A stretch of 64,000 bases of DNA from a bacterium. Lineage in GTDB: Bacteria; Hinthialibacterota; Hinthialibacteria; OLB16. Where the stretch lies: NCBI GenBank assembly GCA_022072055.1, contig JAJVIK010000009.1, forward strand, positions 151,289 through 215,288, given 5' to 3'. A program made the position numbers and the translations under genes. This document shows positions 19,774 to 28,428 of this stretch, in pieces; the first letter of the stretch is position 1, and every line of letters begins with the position of its first letter. The notes under the pieces were generated by a model. That model made no database searches. It was not told the DNA's origin and worked only from the letters and a program-made list of their open reading frames with translations.

Positions 19774-20844
19774 ATGAACGCACAAACCTCGAACCCCCCA
19801 TACAAGATCGGCGAGAAGGGTCCGCTGGACGTTGCGATCCTGTTCACGGATGTGATCAGTTCCACTGAGTTCGCGAGTGTTTTGGGCTTGGAAAAGTACG
19901 CCGGCTACTTGATCGATTTTGAGCGGATCTGTCTTCAGCAATGCGAATTCTTCTTTGAAACCCTCCATGCCGGAAAGTACCGCAAGGGACTTGACTACGA
20001 GGTCCGCTTCTTGGGGGATGAGCTGGTTGTGTACCTTCATTCGGGGCGCCCCGCCAACGATGTCTACCAACTGGTGTGCCTGGCGATTTCGCTCAAGTGC
20101 GCGTGGCTGGGAACCCAGACCAATGTCGAGCGCGTGGCCTGCGGCCAAGGGACCACCAACATCGCCTGCGGAGTTCATGCCGGTCCGATCTGGGTGGCGC
20201 GCCGGGAATCCGGCTACGACAAATGGGGATACGCCATCCATCTCGCCAAGCGCATCGAATCGGTCTCCCGCGAGGGAAAGCATTTCCAGATCTACCTCAG
20301 TGATGCCGCCTACAAACGCATCGGGAGGCTGCTCCGCAACCTCCTGATCGGTCCGCGCGTGGGCGTGGCGCTCAAGGGGATGGTCGCGCCGGTGGGGGTC
20401 TATGAGGTCGAGGAGAGCTTCATTGACCCCTTCAAGCGTCTTGCACCCCAATTCGCGGAGTCCTTCCAAAAAGTCGCCCTGACCTCCCTCGCGGCCAACA
20501 GCTTCGAGGGCTGGATTCACAGCTGTCTCCAGGTCTGGGAGGAATCGAGAAACGGAAGGGTGACCGATGAATCCCTGGACCTGTGCCTTTCCGCGCTCAA
20601 GGTCGAGCGCGCCAATCCGGTGGCGCTCTATCACGCCGCCCAGGGGATGCGCGAACGCGACAAACTCGACACCGCTCTGCTCTATCTCCTCGACCTGGTC
20701 AGGGAGCGCCCCACCTTCGCGGATGGCTGGCTTGAATTGGGAAGAATCTACAAGCGCCTCGGCCAATCCGAACCGGCGCGCCACGCGATCCTCGAAGCTC
20801 GGCGAAATGGGGTTGGGGAAAGCGAGGAGGAGCTCCCAGGTTAG
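19774..20844 (+). CDS. class III adenylate/guanylate cyclase with TPR-like tail
   Basis: 356 aa, cytoplasmic, no membrane segment. The catalytic domain (about 15-210) has the first metal Asp in 'VAILFTDVISSTEFA', the second in 'VRFLGDELVVYL', and the dimer/nucleotide region 'GVHAGPIWVARRESGYDKWG' with 'AIHLAKRIES'. Residues 230-350 are helical and TPR-like ('LDTALLYLLDLVRERP', 'GWLELGRIYKRLGQSEPA'). It should make cAMP or cGMP; the purine-specifying residues do not let me choose. The insertion after the first metal motif is longer than usual. It is divergent from a caspase-fold protease with 149 nt between start codons. Confidence 0.82.
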   Translation: MNAQTSNPPYKIGEKGPLDVAILFTDVISSTEFASVLGLEKYAGYLIDFERICLQQCEFFFETLHAGKYRKGLDYEVRFLGDELVVYLHSGRPANDVYQLVCLAISLKCAWLGTQTNVERVACGQGTTNIACGVHAGPIWVARRESGYDKWGYAIHLAKRIESVSREGKHFQIYLSDAAYKRIGRLLRNLLIGPRVGVALKGMVAPVGVYEVEESFIDPFKRLAPQFAESFQKVALTSLAANSFEGWIHSCLQVWEESRNGRVTDESLDLCLSALKVERANPVALYHAAQGMRERDKLDTALLYLLDLVRERPTFADGWLELGRIYKRLGQSEPARHAILEARRNGVGESEEELPG

Positions 20845-20865
20845 TCTTCAGCGCCGCCGAAATGG

Positions 20866-20894
20866 AAAAGCCCCCGGAGGTTCTCCCCGGGGGC
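20866..20894 (-). terminator. intrinsic terminator of the Gly/Tyr/Ser repeat protein gene
   Basis: Read on the minus strand, GCCCCCGG pairs with CCGGGGGC (8 bp, GC only) and is followed directly by TTTT. It lies about 32 nt beyond the stop of the gene at 20926 and also faces the end of the cyclase gene. Confidence 0.7.
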
Positions 20895-20925
20895 CTTGAG
20901 TGCCGTTTCGGTTGACTTGAATCCG

Positions 20926-21384
20926 CTACCAGATGCACACCAGAGGTTCGGTGTAGCCGCCGTAATTCCCCCAGTTGGCCGAGTAGCTGCTCTGCGAGGC
21001 GCTCCCCCAGCTCTGGCCGTAACCGCCCGGAATCGCGTAGTTGTTGTTGTAACCCGAGGAGCGCTGCGCGGATTGGGCGTTGTAGTACCCGCCGTTGCGA
21101 TACCCGCCGCGGGTGCCGCAAACGAACGGTTGCTGGGCCACCGGCTGAGCGTAGGAACCCCAATTGGCGGAGTAGCTGCTCTGCGAGGAGGACCCCCAGG
21201 ACTGACCGTAGCCGCCGGGGATCGAGTAGGTGTTGGAGTAACCGTTGCTTGAACTCTGGCTCTGGGCGTTGTAGTACCCGCCGGAAGCCAGGGTGTACGG
21301 GTTGTAAAAGCCTTGAGCGTTTGCAGTGACCGTAAGGACCACCATCGCCGCCATCAGAACCAGGGTCTTCAGTGTGTTTGTCAT
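20926..21384 (-). CDS. small secreted Gly/Tyr/Ser-rich protein with two tandem repeats
   Basis: 152 aa, with a signal peptide ending at 'TVTANAQ' (residue 24). The mature part is two copies of a 44-residue unit at 35-78 and 98-141 that share 'GGYYNAQS', 'IPGGYGQSWGS' and 'SQSSYSANWG'. Each unit is followed by a Pro-x-Val-Cys tail (Cys89 in 'QPFVCG', Cys150 in 'EPLVCIW'). There are almost no charged residues. I do not recognise the family; composition recalls structural or adhesive secreted proteins and phase-separating Gly/Tyr sequences. It is a single gene with its own strong terminator and a structured leader (see the leader entry). Confidence 0.72.
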   Translation of the reverse strand: MTNTLKTLVLMAAMVVLTVTANAQGFYNPYTLASGGYYNAQSQSSSNGYSNTYSIPGGYGQSWGSSSQSSYSANWGSYAQPVAQQPFVCGTRGGYRNGGYYNAQSAQRSSGYNNNYAIPGGYGQSWGSASQSSYSANWGNYGGYTEPLVCIW

Positions 21385-21390
21385 GATCGT

Positions 21391-21463
21391 ATCCTCCGAT
21401 TTGTCTTCGTTTTGTTGGGCGGAACCGCTGTTCCCACCCAGGCAACGAAGACCTCCGGAGGAT
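21391..21463 (-). promoter_or_regulatory. leader mRNA hairpin that sequesters the ribosome-binding site
   Basis: On the minus-strand transcript the Shine-Dalgarno CGGAGGAT (21398-21391, 6 nt before the ATG) is perfectly complementary over 8 bp to ATCCTCCG (21463-21456) upstream. Inside, GTCTTCGTT pairs with AACGAAGAC (9 bp; 21452-21444 with 21411-21403), and inside that TGGGTGGGAAC pairs with GTTCCGCCCA around an AGCG loop with one bulge. The nested stems form one long hairpin that buries the ribosome site. This predicts translational control by temperature, a ligand, a protein or an antisense RNA. No known riboswitch class fits. Confidence 0.55.
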
Positions 21464-21524
21464 TTGCCGATCTTTTTTTGAGGACCCTGGTGCGGTTCCG
21501 AGACCGCTCCACCCCCCCCGAGGA

Positions 21525-22841
21525 TTACCGGACCCGCCCGAAATTCTCGAGGATCAGTCTCCGCTTGTCCGCGGGTTCCGGGGAGATCAGAAAGGCCTCT
21601 TCGGCGGACTCAATGGCGGCATCGACTTTCGATTTCTCGCTGGTATGCAGGGTCACCAAGGTGTCCCCGCGCTCGACCTTGTCGCCGATCTTCTTGTGGA
21701 CCCACAGGCCGACACGGTGATCGGTGCTATCCCCGCGACGGATCCTGCTGCCGCCGAGCGCGAGCCAGGAATCCCCCAGCGCGGCGCCATCAATGGCTTT
21801 CAGATATCCGGAGCGCTGGGTGACCACATCGCGCCTGCCCTGCCCGCGGGGAAGCTGTTCGGGGTTGTCCAACGCTTGGCCATCCCCCCCTTGGTTGGTC
21901 ACGAACTCCTTCAGCTTGGCCAAGGCGCGCCCATCGGCAATGGCCTCCTGGGCCAGGTTTCTCCCCTGGGCGTGATCCGCGACCAGCTGCCCGATCACCA
22001 AGAGCGAAGCCGCCAGATTGACCGCGACTTCCTTCACATCCGCGGGCCCTTCCCCCTTCAGCACCGCGATGGCCTCCTGCATTTCCAGGCTGTCACCGAT
22101 GGCGTGCCCCAGTGGATTGTCCCGCTCGGTGATACAGCCCCCGATGCGGATACCGAGATTTTCCCCCACAGCGAAGAGATCATCCGCCAGGCTGTGGGCC
22201 TCGGCGAGGTTCTTGGCCAGTCCCCCGGAGCCGCAGGCGATCTCCACCACCAACCCCCGGGTTCCCGCAGCCGCCTTGCGCGCCAGCAGTCCCGCCACGG
22301 TGAGCGAAACCCCGCCCAAGGACCCGGTGTTGGCGCGCAGTTGGTTCACCCGGATCTCCGCGGGAGCCAAGTCCATGGTCTGCCCGATCACCGCGATTCC
22401 GGTCGAGCGCACGGATTCCTGGAACTCGGCCAGGGACAGGTCGGTCCGGAATCCGGGCACCGCCTCGAACTTGTCCAGCAGTCCGCCGTTGTGACGAAGC
22501 GAGCGGTCGGCCACCACCGGCAGCTTCACCCCATACACCGCCGCGGTGGGCAGCGCGATGATCGCCGCTTTGCCGCCGAGCCCGCCGGTCTCGCCAAGGT
22601 CGATCGGGGGGTAAGTGAATTCGTTGAAGCGCAGGGTCTGACCCGAACTGAGGAAGGCGCGCGCGAAGGAGGTGGTTTCCTGCTCATCCAACCCCCGGAT
22701 GACCACCGCCATCAGAAAGGCCGCCGCCTGCTCCACGGGGACCTCCTCGCGTTGGACCGCCTCGACAAACCCGGAGATCTCCTCGGGCTCAAGGGCCTCG
22801 CCCTCGCGTTTGCGTATGATCAGATCAATCCACTCGGCCAT
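21525..22841 (-). CDS. thymidine/pyrimidine-nucleoside phosphorylase family protein with altered active site
   Basis: 438 aa, with the three-domain layout of DeoA/Pdp: helical N-terminus ('IDLIIRKREGEALEPEEI'), alpha/beta core and C-terminal barrel-sandwich ('LWVHKKIGDKVERGDTLVTL'). Overall similarity is clear ('GIAVIGQTMDLAPAE'), yet several catalytic positions differ. The KHSTGG phosphate loop reads LGETGG, SGRGLGHTGG reads ADRSLRHNGG, and the base-binding Ser and Lys of 'ASILAKK' become Gly and Arg in 'AGLLARK'. The conserved Arg ('QLRANT') remains. It may act on another nucleoside or be non-catalytic. It lies 229 nt downstream of maf on the same strand. Confidence 0.8.
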   Translation of the reverse strand: MAEWIDLIIRKREGEALEPEEISGFVEAVQREEVPVEQAAAFLMAVVIRGLDEQETTSFARAFLSSGQTLRFNEFTYPPIDLGETGGLGGKAAIIALPTAAVYGVKLPVVADRSLRHNGGLLDKFEAVPGFRTDLSLAEFQESVRSTGIAVIGQTMDLAPAEIRVNQLRANTGSLGGVSLTVAGLLARKAAAGTRGLVVEIACGSGGLAKNLAEAHSLADDLFAVGENLGIRIGGCITERDNPLGHAIGDSLEMQEAIAVLKGEGPADVKEVAVNLAASLLVIGQLVADHAQGRNLAQEAIADGRALAKLKEFVTNQGGDGQALDNPEQLPRGQGRRDVVTQRSGYLKAIDGAALGDSWLALGGSRIRRGDSTDHRVGLWVHKKIGDKVERGDTLVTLHTSEKSKVDAAIESAEEAFLISPEPADKRRLILENFGRVR

Positions 22842-23070
22842 TCCTGCATCCTTCCTCGGCTAGAAGCCACCCGATTTCGGTGAACACAAGATCCCTCTCC
22901 GGAGACCACCTCATCCGGCAGTCTGGTAGGCAAGCATTCGCTTTCCGGGGAAGAGCGGTCCCAGACAAAACCTGCACCTGCGGCGCGCCACGGTCTGCGC
23001 CGTGACAACCCCTAGGATGGGATCTCATGGGAACCATAGCATGGAACCCGGTGAGCACAAAGGGTTTCCG

Positions 23071-23673
23071 TCACATCACTCGGGCAAGGTGGGCCTGAAG
23101 CTCCTCCATCGGCAACCCCACGATGTTACTCCAGGATCCATGAAATTTCTCGACAAAATTCGCGGCTCCCCCTTGAATCGCATAGGCCCCCGCCTTGTCC
23201 ATCGGCTCCCCCGTCCGAACATAGGCCCAAATCTCCGCCTCAGAGAGCTTCCGGAACCACACCTCGCTGGTGACATGGAAAGTCTCGATCCGAACCGGGT
23301 GTGGACTTTCCCCCTGGGTCATCACCAGGGCACAGGCGGTGGTGACCCAATGCCGTTTCCCCGAAAGGGCGCTGAGGATTCTCGCCGCCTCTTCCTTACT
23401 CTCCGGCTTACCCAGGATCCGCTCGATCCCGTTATCCTGAGTCAAGACCACGATCGTGTCCGCGCCCAGCACCCACCGACCGGGATGGAGTTCAGCCACC
23501 TGCCAGGCTTTTTCTTTGGCGAGACGAAGAGCATAGTCGAGTGGCGCCTCCCCTTGAGAAAGCGACTCATCCACCCGCGCCGGGATCCCCTCGAACGCGA
23601 TCCCCGCCTCACGAAGGAGTTCGCGCCTTCTCGGTGAGGCGCTGGCCAGGATAAAGGAGGGGAGCGAACCCAT
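23071..23673 (-). CDS. maf: Maf-family nucleoside triphosphate pyrophosphatase
   Basis: 200 aa. Signature N-terminus 'FILASASPRRRELLREAG', the acidic catalytic motif 'VLGADTIVVL' with 'ILGKPESKEEAARIL' and the C-terminal 'DKAGAYAIQGGAANFVEKF' and 'SNIVGLPMEEL' are all present. Maf proteins hydrolyse non-canonical or ordinary nucleoside triphosphates (dTTP/UTP or 7-methyl-GTP, depending on subgroup) and have been linked to septum formation. It is divergent from tRNA-Leu, 167 nt away. The 229 nt after it contain only a weak dyad (CACGG/CCGTG near 23000) and no gene I can support. Confidence 0.93.
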   Translation of the reverse strand: MGSLPSFILASASPRRRELLREAGIAFEGIPARVDESLSQGEAPLDYALRLAKEKAWQVAELHPGRWVLGADTIVVLTQDNGIERILGKPESKEEAARILSALSGKRHWVTTACALVMTQGESPHPVRIETFHVTSEVWFRKLSEAEIWAYVRTGEPMDKAGAYAIQGGAANFVEKFHGSWSNIVGLPMEELQAHLARVM

Positions 23674-23800
23674 CTCGGAATCAGCGGGAATCCCGGCCGG
23701 GGTCCTTTTCCTGGAACCTGTGCGTGGTCGTCGCGGGCAATGGACTCATGGCTTTCATGGAGATTCCGAGGAGGATACACGCGTTCCCCGCCGGCGGGAA

Positions 23801-23828
23801 TTGACACAGTGGCCGGTGCGGTTATATT
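23801..23828 (+). promoter_or_regulatory. sigma-70 promoter of tRNA-Leu
   Basis: A perfect TTGACA (23801-23806), a 16-nt spacer and TATATT (23823-23828) end 12 nt before the mature tRNA 5' end. This is the best consensus promoter in the window and suits a stable RNA gene. Confidence 0.75.
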
Positions 23829-23840
23829 GAGAATCCAGGC

Positions 23841-23927
23841 GCCGGAGTGGTGGAACTGGCAGACGCGCACGGTTCAGGTCCGTGTGGAGGAAACTCCGTG
23901 GAGGTTCGAGTCCTCTCTCCGGCACCA
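23841..23927 (+). tRNA. tRNA-Leu (anticodon CAG)
   Basis: 87 nt including an encoded CCA. The acceptor stem GCCGGAG pairs with CTCCGGC. The anticodon stem CACGG/CCGTG encloses the loop TTCAGGT, giving CAG at 23875-23877. A long class II variable arm (GGAGGAAACTCC) and a T arm with GGTTCGAGTCC follow, all as expected for leucine tRNAs. It sits between divergent maf and the 3' end of ftsK, 14 nt from the ftsK stop. Confidence 0.97.
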
Positions 23928-23941
23928 ACTCCTCCACAAAC

Positions 23942-26389
23942 TCAAACAATCACTTCCCTCGGCTTGCTCCCGCGCGAAGGTCCGATCAATCCCCGGTCGT
24001 GCATGATGTCCAGGATGCGCGCGGCGCGCCCATAGCCGATCTTCAGGCGCCGTTGGAGCAGCGAGGTCGAGGCTTGTCCGGCCTCCATCACAATGTCCAC
24101 CGCCTGAAGATACATGTCGTCCATCTCGCTCTCGTCATAGCCGCCCCCCTCGCCGCCGTCCTCCTCGGGCGAGAAATCAATGTCCAGATAATTCGGGGGC
24201 TGCTGCTCCTTGATCACCGAGACAAGGCGCTCGATCTCGTGCGTGGACACATAGCACCCCTGCAGGCGCACCGGCTTCCCGGCCCCCCCCGGATCGAAGA
24301 GCATGTCCCCCATCCCGATCAGGGATTCCGCCCCCTTCTGATCGATAATCACCCGCGAGTCGTTGATCTGCGCCACCTTGAAGGCAATCCGCGCCGGGAA
24401 GTTCGCCTTGATCACCCCTGTGAGGATGTTGACCGAGGGACGCTGGGTGGCCAGGACCAGGTGCATCCCCACCGCGCGCGCCATCTGCGCGAGCCGCGCG
24501 ATGTTGGTCTCGACCTCCGCCTTGGCGACCATCATCAGGTCCGCGAGCTCATCGATGATGATCACGATGTACGGCAGAAAACCGGGAAGGGTCAGCTCCT
24601 CTTTCTTGCCCTCCTCCAGCGAACGCTGACTCCATTTGCGCATCCGCTCATTGTATTCGCGGATGTCACGCACCCCGGCCTTGGAGAGATACCGATAGCG
24701 GGTCTCCATCTCCTCGACGGCCCACTTGAGCGCCACCGCCGCCTGCTTGGGGTCATGCACCACCGGCGCGAGCAGGTGCGGGATGTCCTGATAGAGCGAG
24801 AGCTCCACCCGTTTCGGGTCCACCATCAGGAAGCGCACCTCCTGCGGGGTGGCGTTGAACAGGAACGAGGCGATCAGGCAATTGACCCCAACCGATTTCC
24901 CCGAACCGGTCGCGCCCGCCACCAGGAGGTGCGGCATCTTCGCCAAATCGGCCACGAACGGTTCCCCGGAAATGGTCTTCCCCAACGCGAAAGTGAGCCT
25001 TGAATCCAGCAGCCGATACTGTTGCGAGGCCAACACCTCGCGCAGCAGCACATCCTGACGCATCCGGTTGGGTATCTCGATCCCGACCACATTCTTGCCC
25101 GGAACCGGAGCGATGATGCGGACCGAATAAGCTTGCAGCGCGAGCGCCAGGTCATCCTGAAGGTTGGTGATCCCTCGCACCTTGACCCCCGGCGCGGGCT
25201 TGAGGTCATAACGAGTCACTACCGGACCGCAATGCACCTCCACCACCCGCGCGGAGATGTTGAACTGATCCAGGGTCATCTCCAAGATCTGGCGGTTGGT
25301 GTGGATTTCGTCCTTGTCCGGGCCATTGAAGGCCTGTGTTGGGAGGTCGAGCAGATCGAGGGAGGGGAGCCGATACGGGCGCTTTTCCTCACCGAACTGA
25401 ACCACCGCCTCGGCTCGCTTGGCGACTGTTTTCTGTTTCTCCAGATCCTTGAGGGCGTAATGATCGGGGGTGAAAATCTTCGGCTCGGGGCGGGGTTCGT
25501 CGCACTCCTCTTCTTCTTCCGCAAGGTCCTCCTCGGATTCGACCTCCTCCGCGCCGGGAAACAGGTCGTCATCCACCTCGAACACCGGAACCTCACTGTC
25601 GCCCTCCTTCAGCCCCAAAGCGGGGAGGATTCCGCTGTCCTCATCCTCCAAGCTCAGCCCCCTCCGACGCGACCGGCTTGGCCGGATCGGCGCCGGCTCG
25701 AAAATATCCGAAATCTCCTCGAAGTCCGCCTCCCAGGCGCGGCTCTCCCTCCACTCCTTGAGGCTCCTGCCCTTGTCCCGAAGCCAATAGAACAGATCGG
25801 CAAACAGGAAGTTGGTCGTCACGAGAAGGGTCAGCGCCGCCACGGTCGAGAGCACAATGTAGGCCCCCACTCGCCCGAAAAAGAGCATCGCGTGCGACAG
25901 CCACGATCCCACCAAGCCCCCCGCGATCCAACTCGCGGTTTGGTGGCCATGCAGCGCGAGCGACACCAGGGCGCAGCAGCACGCCAGGAGGATCAAGCCT
26001 CCGATCAGACGAAGCATCGGGAGGAAGTGGTGCAGACGGTTCCTGGTGTTTTCCCGCCGGAACAGGGCATGCCACGCACACACCACAAGAAGCGGCGGCA
26101 CCAGATAGGCGCAGATTCCGGTGAGGAAGAACAGCATCCAGGCCAACAGGCTTCCGGGATTCCCCATCCAGTTGGCGCTGGTGTCTTGTATGAGGGTCCG
26201 CCAGTTCTCGGTGTTCCCAATCGGGTACGAAATCAGGGACAAGAAAGTGGCCAGGGAGGCGGCTGTAAAGAGGATCCCCAGGACCTCGCGCTTGCGCTGG
26301 TCCTCCATCCCCTCCCAGACCTGCTGGATGGGGAGCGGCTCCCGGTAGGAGATCTGCTCCCGGTTCTTTTTCGGCGCTTTCCGGCTCAT
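23942..26389 (-). CDS. ftsK: DNA translocase FtsK/SpoIIIE
   Basis: 815 aa. Four to five membrane segments lie in the first 200 residues. An acidic linker follows (about 235-310, many Glu/Asp). The alpha/beta motor has Walker A 'VAGATGSGKSVGVN', 'FLMVDPKRVELSLY', Walker B 'IVIIIDELADLMM' and 'RAVGMHLVLATQRPSV'. The C-terminal winged-helix gamma domain ('AVDIVMEAGQASTSLLQRRL', 'GYGRAARILDIM') reads KOPS-like sites. FtsK pumps chromosome DNA through the closing septum and activates XerCD at dif. Length and domain order are normal. The 215 nt upstream hold only the divergent leader of the next gene. Confidence 0.96.
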   Translation of the reverse strand: MSRKAPKKNREQISYREPLPIQQVWEGMEDQRKREVLGILFTAASLATFLSLISYPIGNTENWRTLIQDTSANWMGNPGSLLAWMLFFLTGICAYLVPPLLVVCAWHALFRRENTRNRLHHFLPMLRLIGGLILLACCCALVSLALHGHQTASWIAGGLVGSWLSHAMLFFGRVGAYIVLSTVAALTLLVTTNFLFADLFYWLRDKGRSLKEWRESRAWEADFEEISDIFEPAPIRPSRSRRRGLSLEDEDSGILPALGLKEGDSEVPVFEVDDDLFPGAEEVESEEDLAEEEEECDEPRPEPKIFTPDHYALKDLEKQKTVAKRAEAVVQFGEEKRPYRLPSLDLLDLPTQAFNGPDKDEIHTNRQILEMTLDQFNISARVVEVHCGPVVTRYDLKPAPGVKVRGITNLQDDLALALQAYSVRIIAPVPGKNVVGIEIPNRMRQDVLLREVLASQQYRLLDSRLTFALGKTISGEPFVADLAKMPHLLVAGATGSGKSVGVNCLIASFLFNATPQEVRFLMVDPKRVELSLYQDIPHLLAPVVHDPKQAAVALKWAVEEMETRYRYLSKAGVRDIREYNERMRKWSQRSLEEGKKEELTLPGFLPYIVIIIDELADLMMVAKAEVETNIARLAQMARAVGMHLVLATQRPSVNILTGVIKANFPARIAFKVAQINDSRVIIDQKGAESLIGMGDMLFDPGGAGKPVRLQGCYVSTHEIERLVSVIKEQQPPNYLDIDFSPEEDGGEGGGYDESEMDDMYLQAVDIVMEAGQASTSLLQRRLKIGYGRAARILDIMHDRGLIGPSRGSKPREVIV

Positions 26390-26604
26390 GCTCTCTCAAT
26401 AGGCAAAAGGGGAGGGGTGGATGGGCTCCCCGCGCCCCGGCTCGGACGCGCCGATTTCCCATCCGGGAATTCCCCTTATCACTCCATTTTCGGCCTGGAG
26501 TTGAAGGACTGAACGGGGGAATTCCGCCTTGCTTCGGATGCCCGCGAAACCCGGCCTTCCATGGTGGCTTTTCCGGTCGGATCAAGGCTATGCTGGGGGT
26601 TGAG

Positions 26605-28344
26605 ATGAAACGGAGAACTTTCCTCAAAACCCTTCCGGCCGTGCCGTTGTTCGCCGAGACCCGCCTGGGAGGCGCATCGCGGGGAGCCTACGGGAGCCAA
26701 ACGACAGGCGGGGAGACTATCGGGCTGCGTGTGGAAGCGACCCCGGATCCGCTCCTTGCCAGGGTTGTGGCGATCCTCAAGGACCGGATCGAGCGGCGCT
26801 GCCCCTCGCGCGTGGCCGAAACGGATTCCGATGCGCGGATCCTCTTGACCGCGGATGACAGTCTTCCCCCCGAGGGCTTTCGAATCGAGGAGGCTGGAAC
26901 AGCGGTTCGTGTGGCCGGCGGCTCGACGCGAGGGTTGCTCCATGGGGTCGGGAAGTTCCTCCGCACCTGCCGCTTTGAGGGTTCATTCCAGGCCTCTTCC
27001 TGGCGCGGGACTTCCGCGCCGCACGGGTCGCTGCGTGGGATGTATTTCGCCACCCATTTCCACAACTGGTACCAGGTGGCGCCCGAGGCGGAACTCGCTC
27101 GTTACATGGAGGATGTCGCGCTCTGGGGTGTGAACGCCCTCATGGTCTGTTTTCCGTTCATCACCCTGCGGGATTGGGAGGACCCGGGGACCGAGGTGGC
27201 TCTTGCGATGACGCGCAAATATGCGCGCTTGGCAAAAGACCTGGGACTCCAGTTCGGCATCGGAGTCGGCAACACCCTCTTCACCGGCGCTCCGGAGTCC
27301 ATCCGAGCCACTCGCTTACCCGATCCGACTCGCAGGCGAGGGAACAGCGGCCACCCGATCTGCCCCAACATTCCCGAGGGTCGAACGTACATCCTGGAGA
27401 ACACCCGACGGTTGTTCCAGGAACTCGCCGAGCCCGGCCTCGATTTTGTGGTTTCCTGGCCCTATGACGAAGGCGGATGCGCCTGCGAGAAGTGCCTGCC
27501 CTGGGGCAGCAATGGCTTCTTGCGACTGTCGCGGGACGTGACCGTGCTCGGACGGGAGCATTTTCCCAAACTCAAGTTGATCCTCAGCACCTGGATGTTC
27601 GACACCCCTCCGGAAGGGGAGTGGCGGGGTCTATCTGAGGCTCTGGCCAAGGACCCCGGATGGGCGGATTACATCCTGGCGGACTCGCATGAGGAGTTCC
27701 CGCGATACCCCTTAGAGTCCGGGGTTCCGGGGAACCTCCCCCTGCTCAATTTCCCTGAGATCAGCATGTGGGGGAACTGGCCCTGGGGTGGGGTGGGCGC
27801 GAACCCGCTGCCGGCGCGCTTCGAGCGCCTGTGGAGGGATGTCAAGCAGGCGGTGCGCGGAGGCTTCCCCTACAGCGAGGGCATCTACGAGGACATGAAC
27901 AAGGCGGTTGTGGTTCAGTTTTATTGGGACCCGGACCGCTCCGCGCGCTCGATTCTCGATGAGTATATCACCTACGAATTCGGGCCGGGTGTCGCGGAGG
28001 ATTGCCACGCACTGGTGGGGATGCTCGAAACCGCGGCGGGATTGTCTTACATGAAGCAGCCGGTCGATGCACGGGAGGCCGAACGCGCGTTCGAGCTGGC
28101 GGAGGGAATCCGGGGTCGTCTTCCGGAGTGGGCCAGACGTAACTGGCGCTGGGAGATCCTCCATCTGCGGGCGCTGCTGGACCGTGAACGCTTCGCCGGA
28201 GGCGGGCTGGAAACCCCGGCGGCGCAGGCTGCCCTGACCCGCCTGGTGGAGATTTACCACTGCGAGAGGGTGACCGATGACCCCTACCACCACCGGGTCC
28301 GTCCGCCCCTACGCGGCCTGTCAACCCGGGGCAAGGAGTTGTAG
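26605..28344 (+). CDS. Tat-exported glycoside-hydrolase-like protein (GH20/GH67 N-terminal-type domain)
   Basis: 579 aa from ATG 26605 (GGGGTTGAG before it). The N-terminus 'MKRRTFLKTLPAVPLF' is a twin-arginine-type signal. Residues 35-130 fit the small alpha/beta domain found before the catalytic barrel of GH20, GH67 and GH84 enzymes ('RILLTADD', 'GFRIEEAGTAVRVAGGSTRGLLHGVGKFL' read in pieces). A TIM-barrel-like region follows with 'HGSLRGMYFATHFHNWYQ', 'WGVNALMVCFPF', 'SWPYDEGGCACEKC' and 'GFPYSEGIYEDMNKAVV'. The CXC-X2-C cluster is typical of DUF4838-type relatives. The catalytic acids and substrate cannot be fixed; host or algal polysaccharide is a guess. It stands alone. Confidence 0.65.
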   Translation: MKRRTFLKTLPAVPLFAETRLGGASRGAYGSQTTGGETIGLRVEATPDPLLARVVAILKDRIERRCPSRVAETDSDARILLTADDSLPPEGFRIEEAGTAVRVAGGSTRGLLHGVGKFLRTCRFEGSFQASSWRGTSAPHGSLRGMYFATHFHNWYQVAPEAELARYMEDVALWGVNALMVCFPFITLRDWEDPGTEVALAMTRKYARLAKDLGLQFGIGVGNTLFTGAPESIRATRLPDPTRRRGNSGHPICPNIPEGRTYILENTRRLFQELAEPGLDFVVSWPYDEGGCACEKCLPWGSNGFLRLSRDVTVLGREHFPKLKLILSTWMFDTPPEGEWRGLSEALAKDPGWADYILADSHEEFPRYPLESGVPGNLPLLNFPEISMWGNWPWGGVGANPLPARFERLWRDVKQAVRGGFPYSEGIYEDMNKAVVVQFYWDPDRSARSILDEYITYEFGPGVAEDCHALVGMLETAAGLSYMKQPVDAREAERAFELAEGIRGRLPEWARRNWRWEILHLRALLDRERFAGGGLETPAAQAALTRLVEIYHCERVTDDPYHHRVRPPLRGLSTRGKEL

Positions 28345-28357
28345 AATTCACGGCCCC

Positions 28358-28420
28358 TTGGAGGGACGCATTCCATTGCGTCCCGACTGAAACCGTGACC
28401 CGACTGAGCGGGTCCCTCCA
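28358..28420. repeat. palindromic intergenic repeat, copy 1
   Basis: The element begins TTGGAGGGACGC and ends GGTCCCTCCA. It contains an internal GGGACGCA/TGCGTCCC hairpin and the shared phrase GACTGAGCG. A second, longer copy lies at 36845-36929. It is non-coding and REP/MITE-like; copy number elsewhere in the genome is unknown. Confidence 0.65.
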
Positions 28421-28428
28421 TGCCTGCT

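Noticed and set aside
25022-26512. Long open frame antisense to ftsK
   Set aside because: Shadow of a confidently identified gene; Arg/His/Gln-rich and without motifs.
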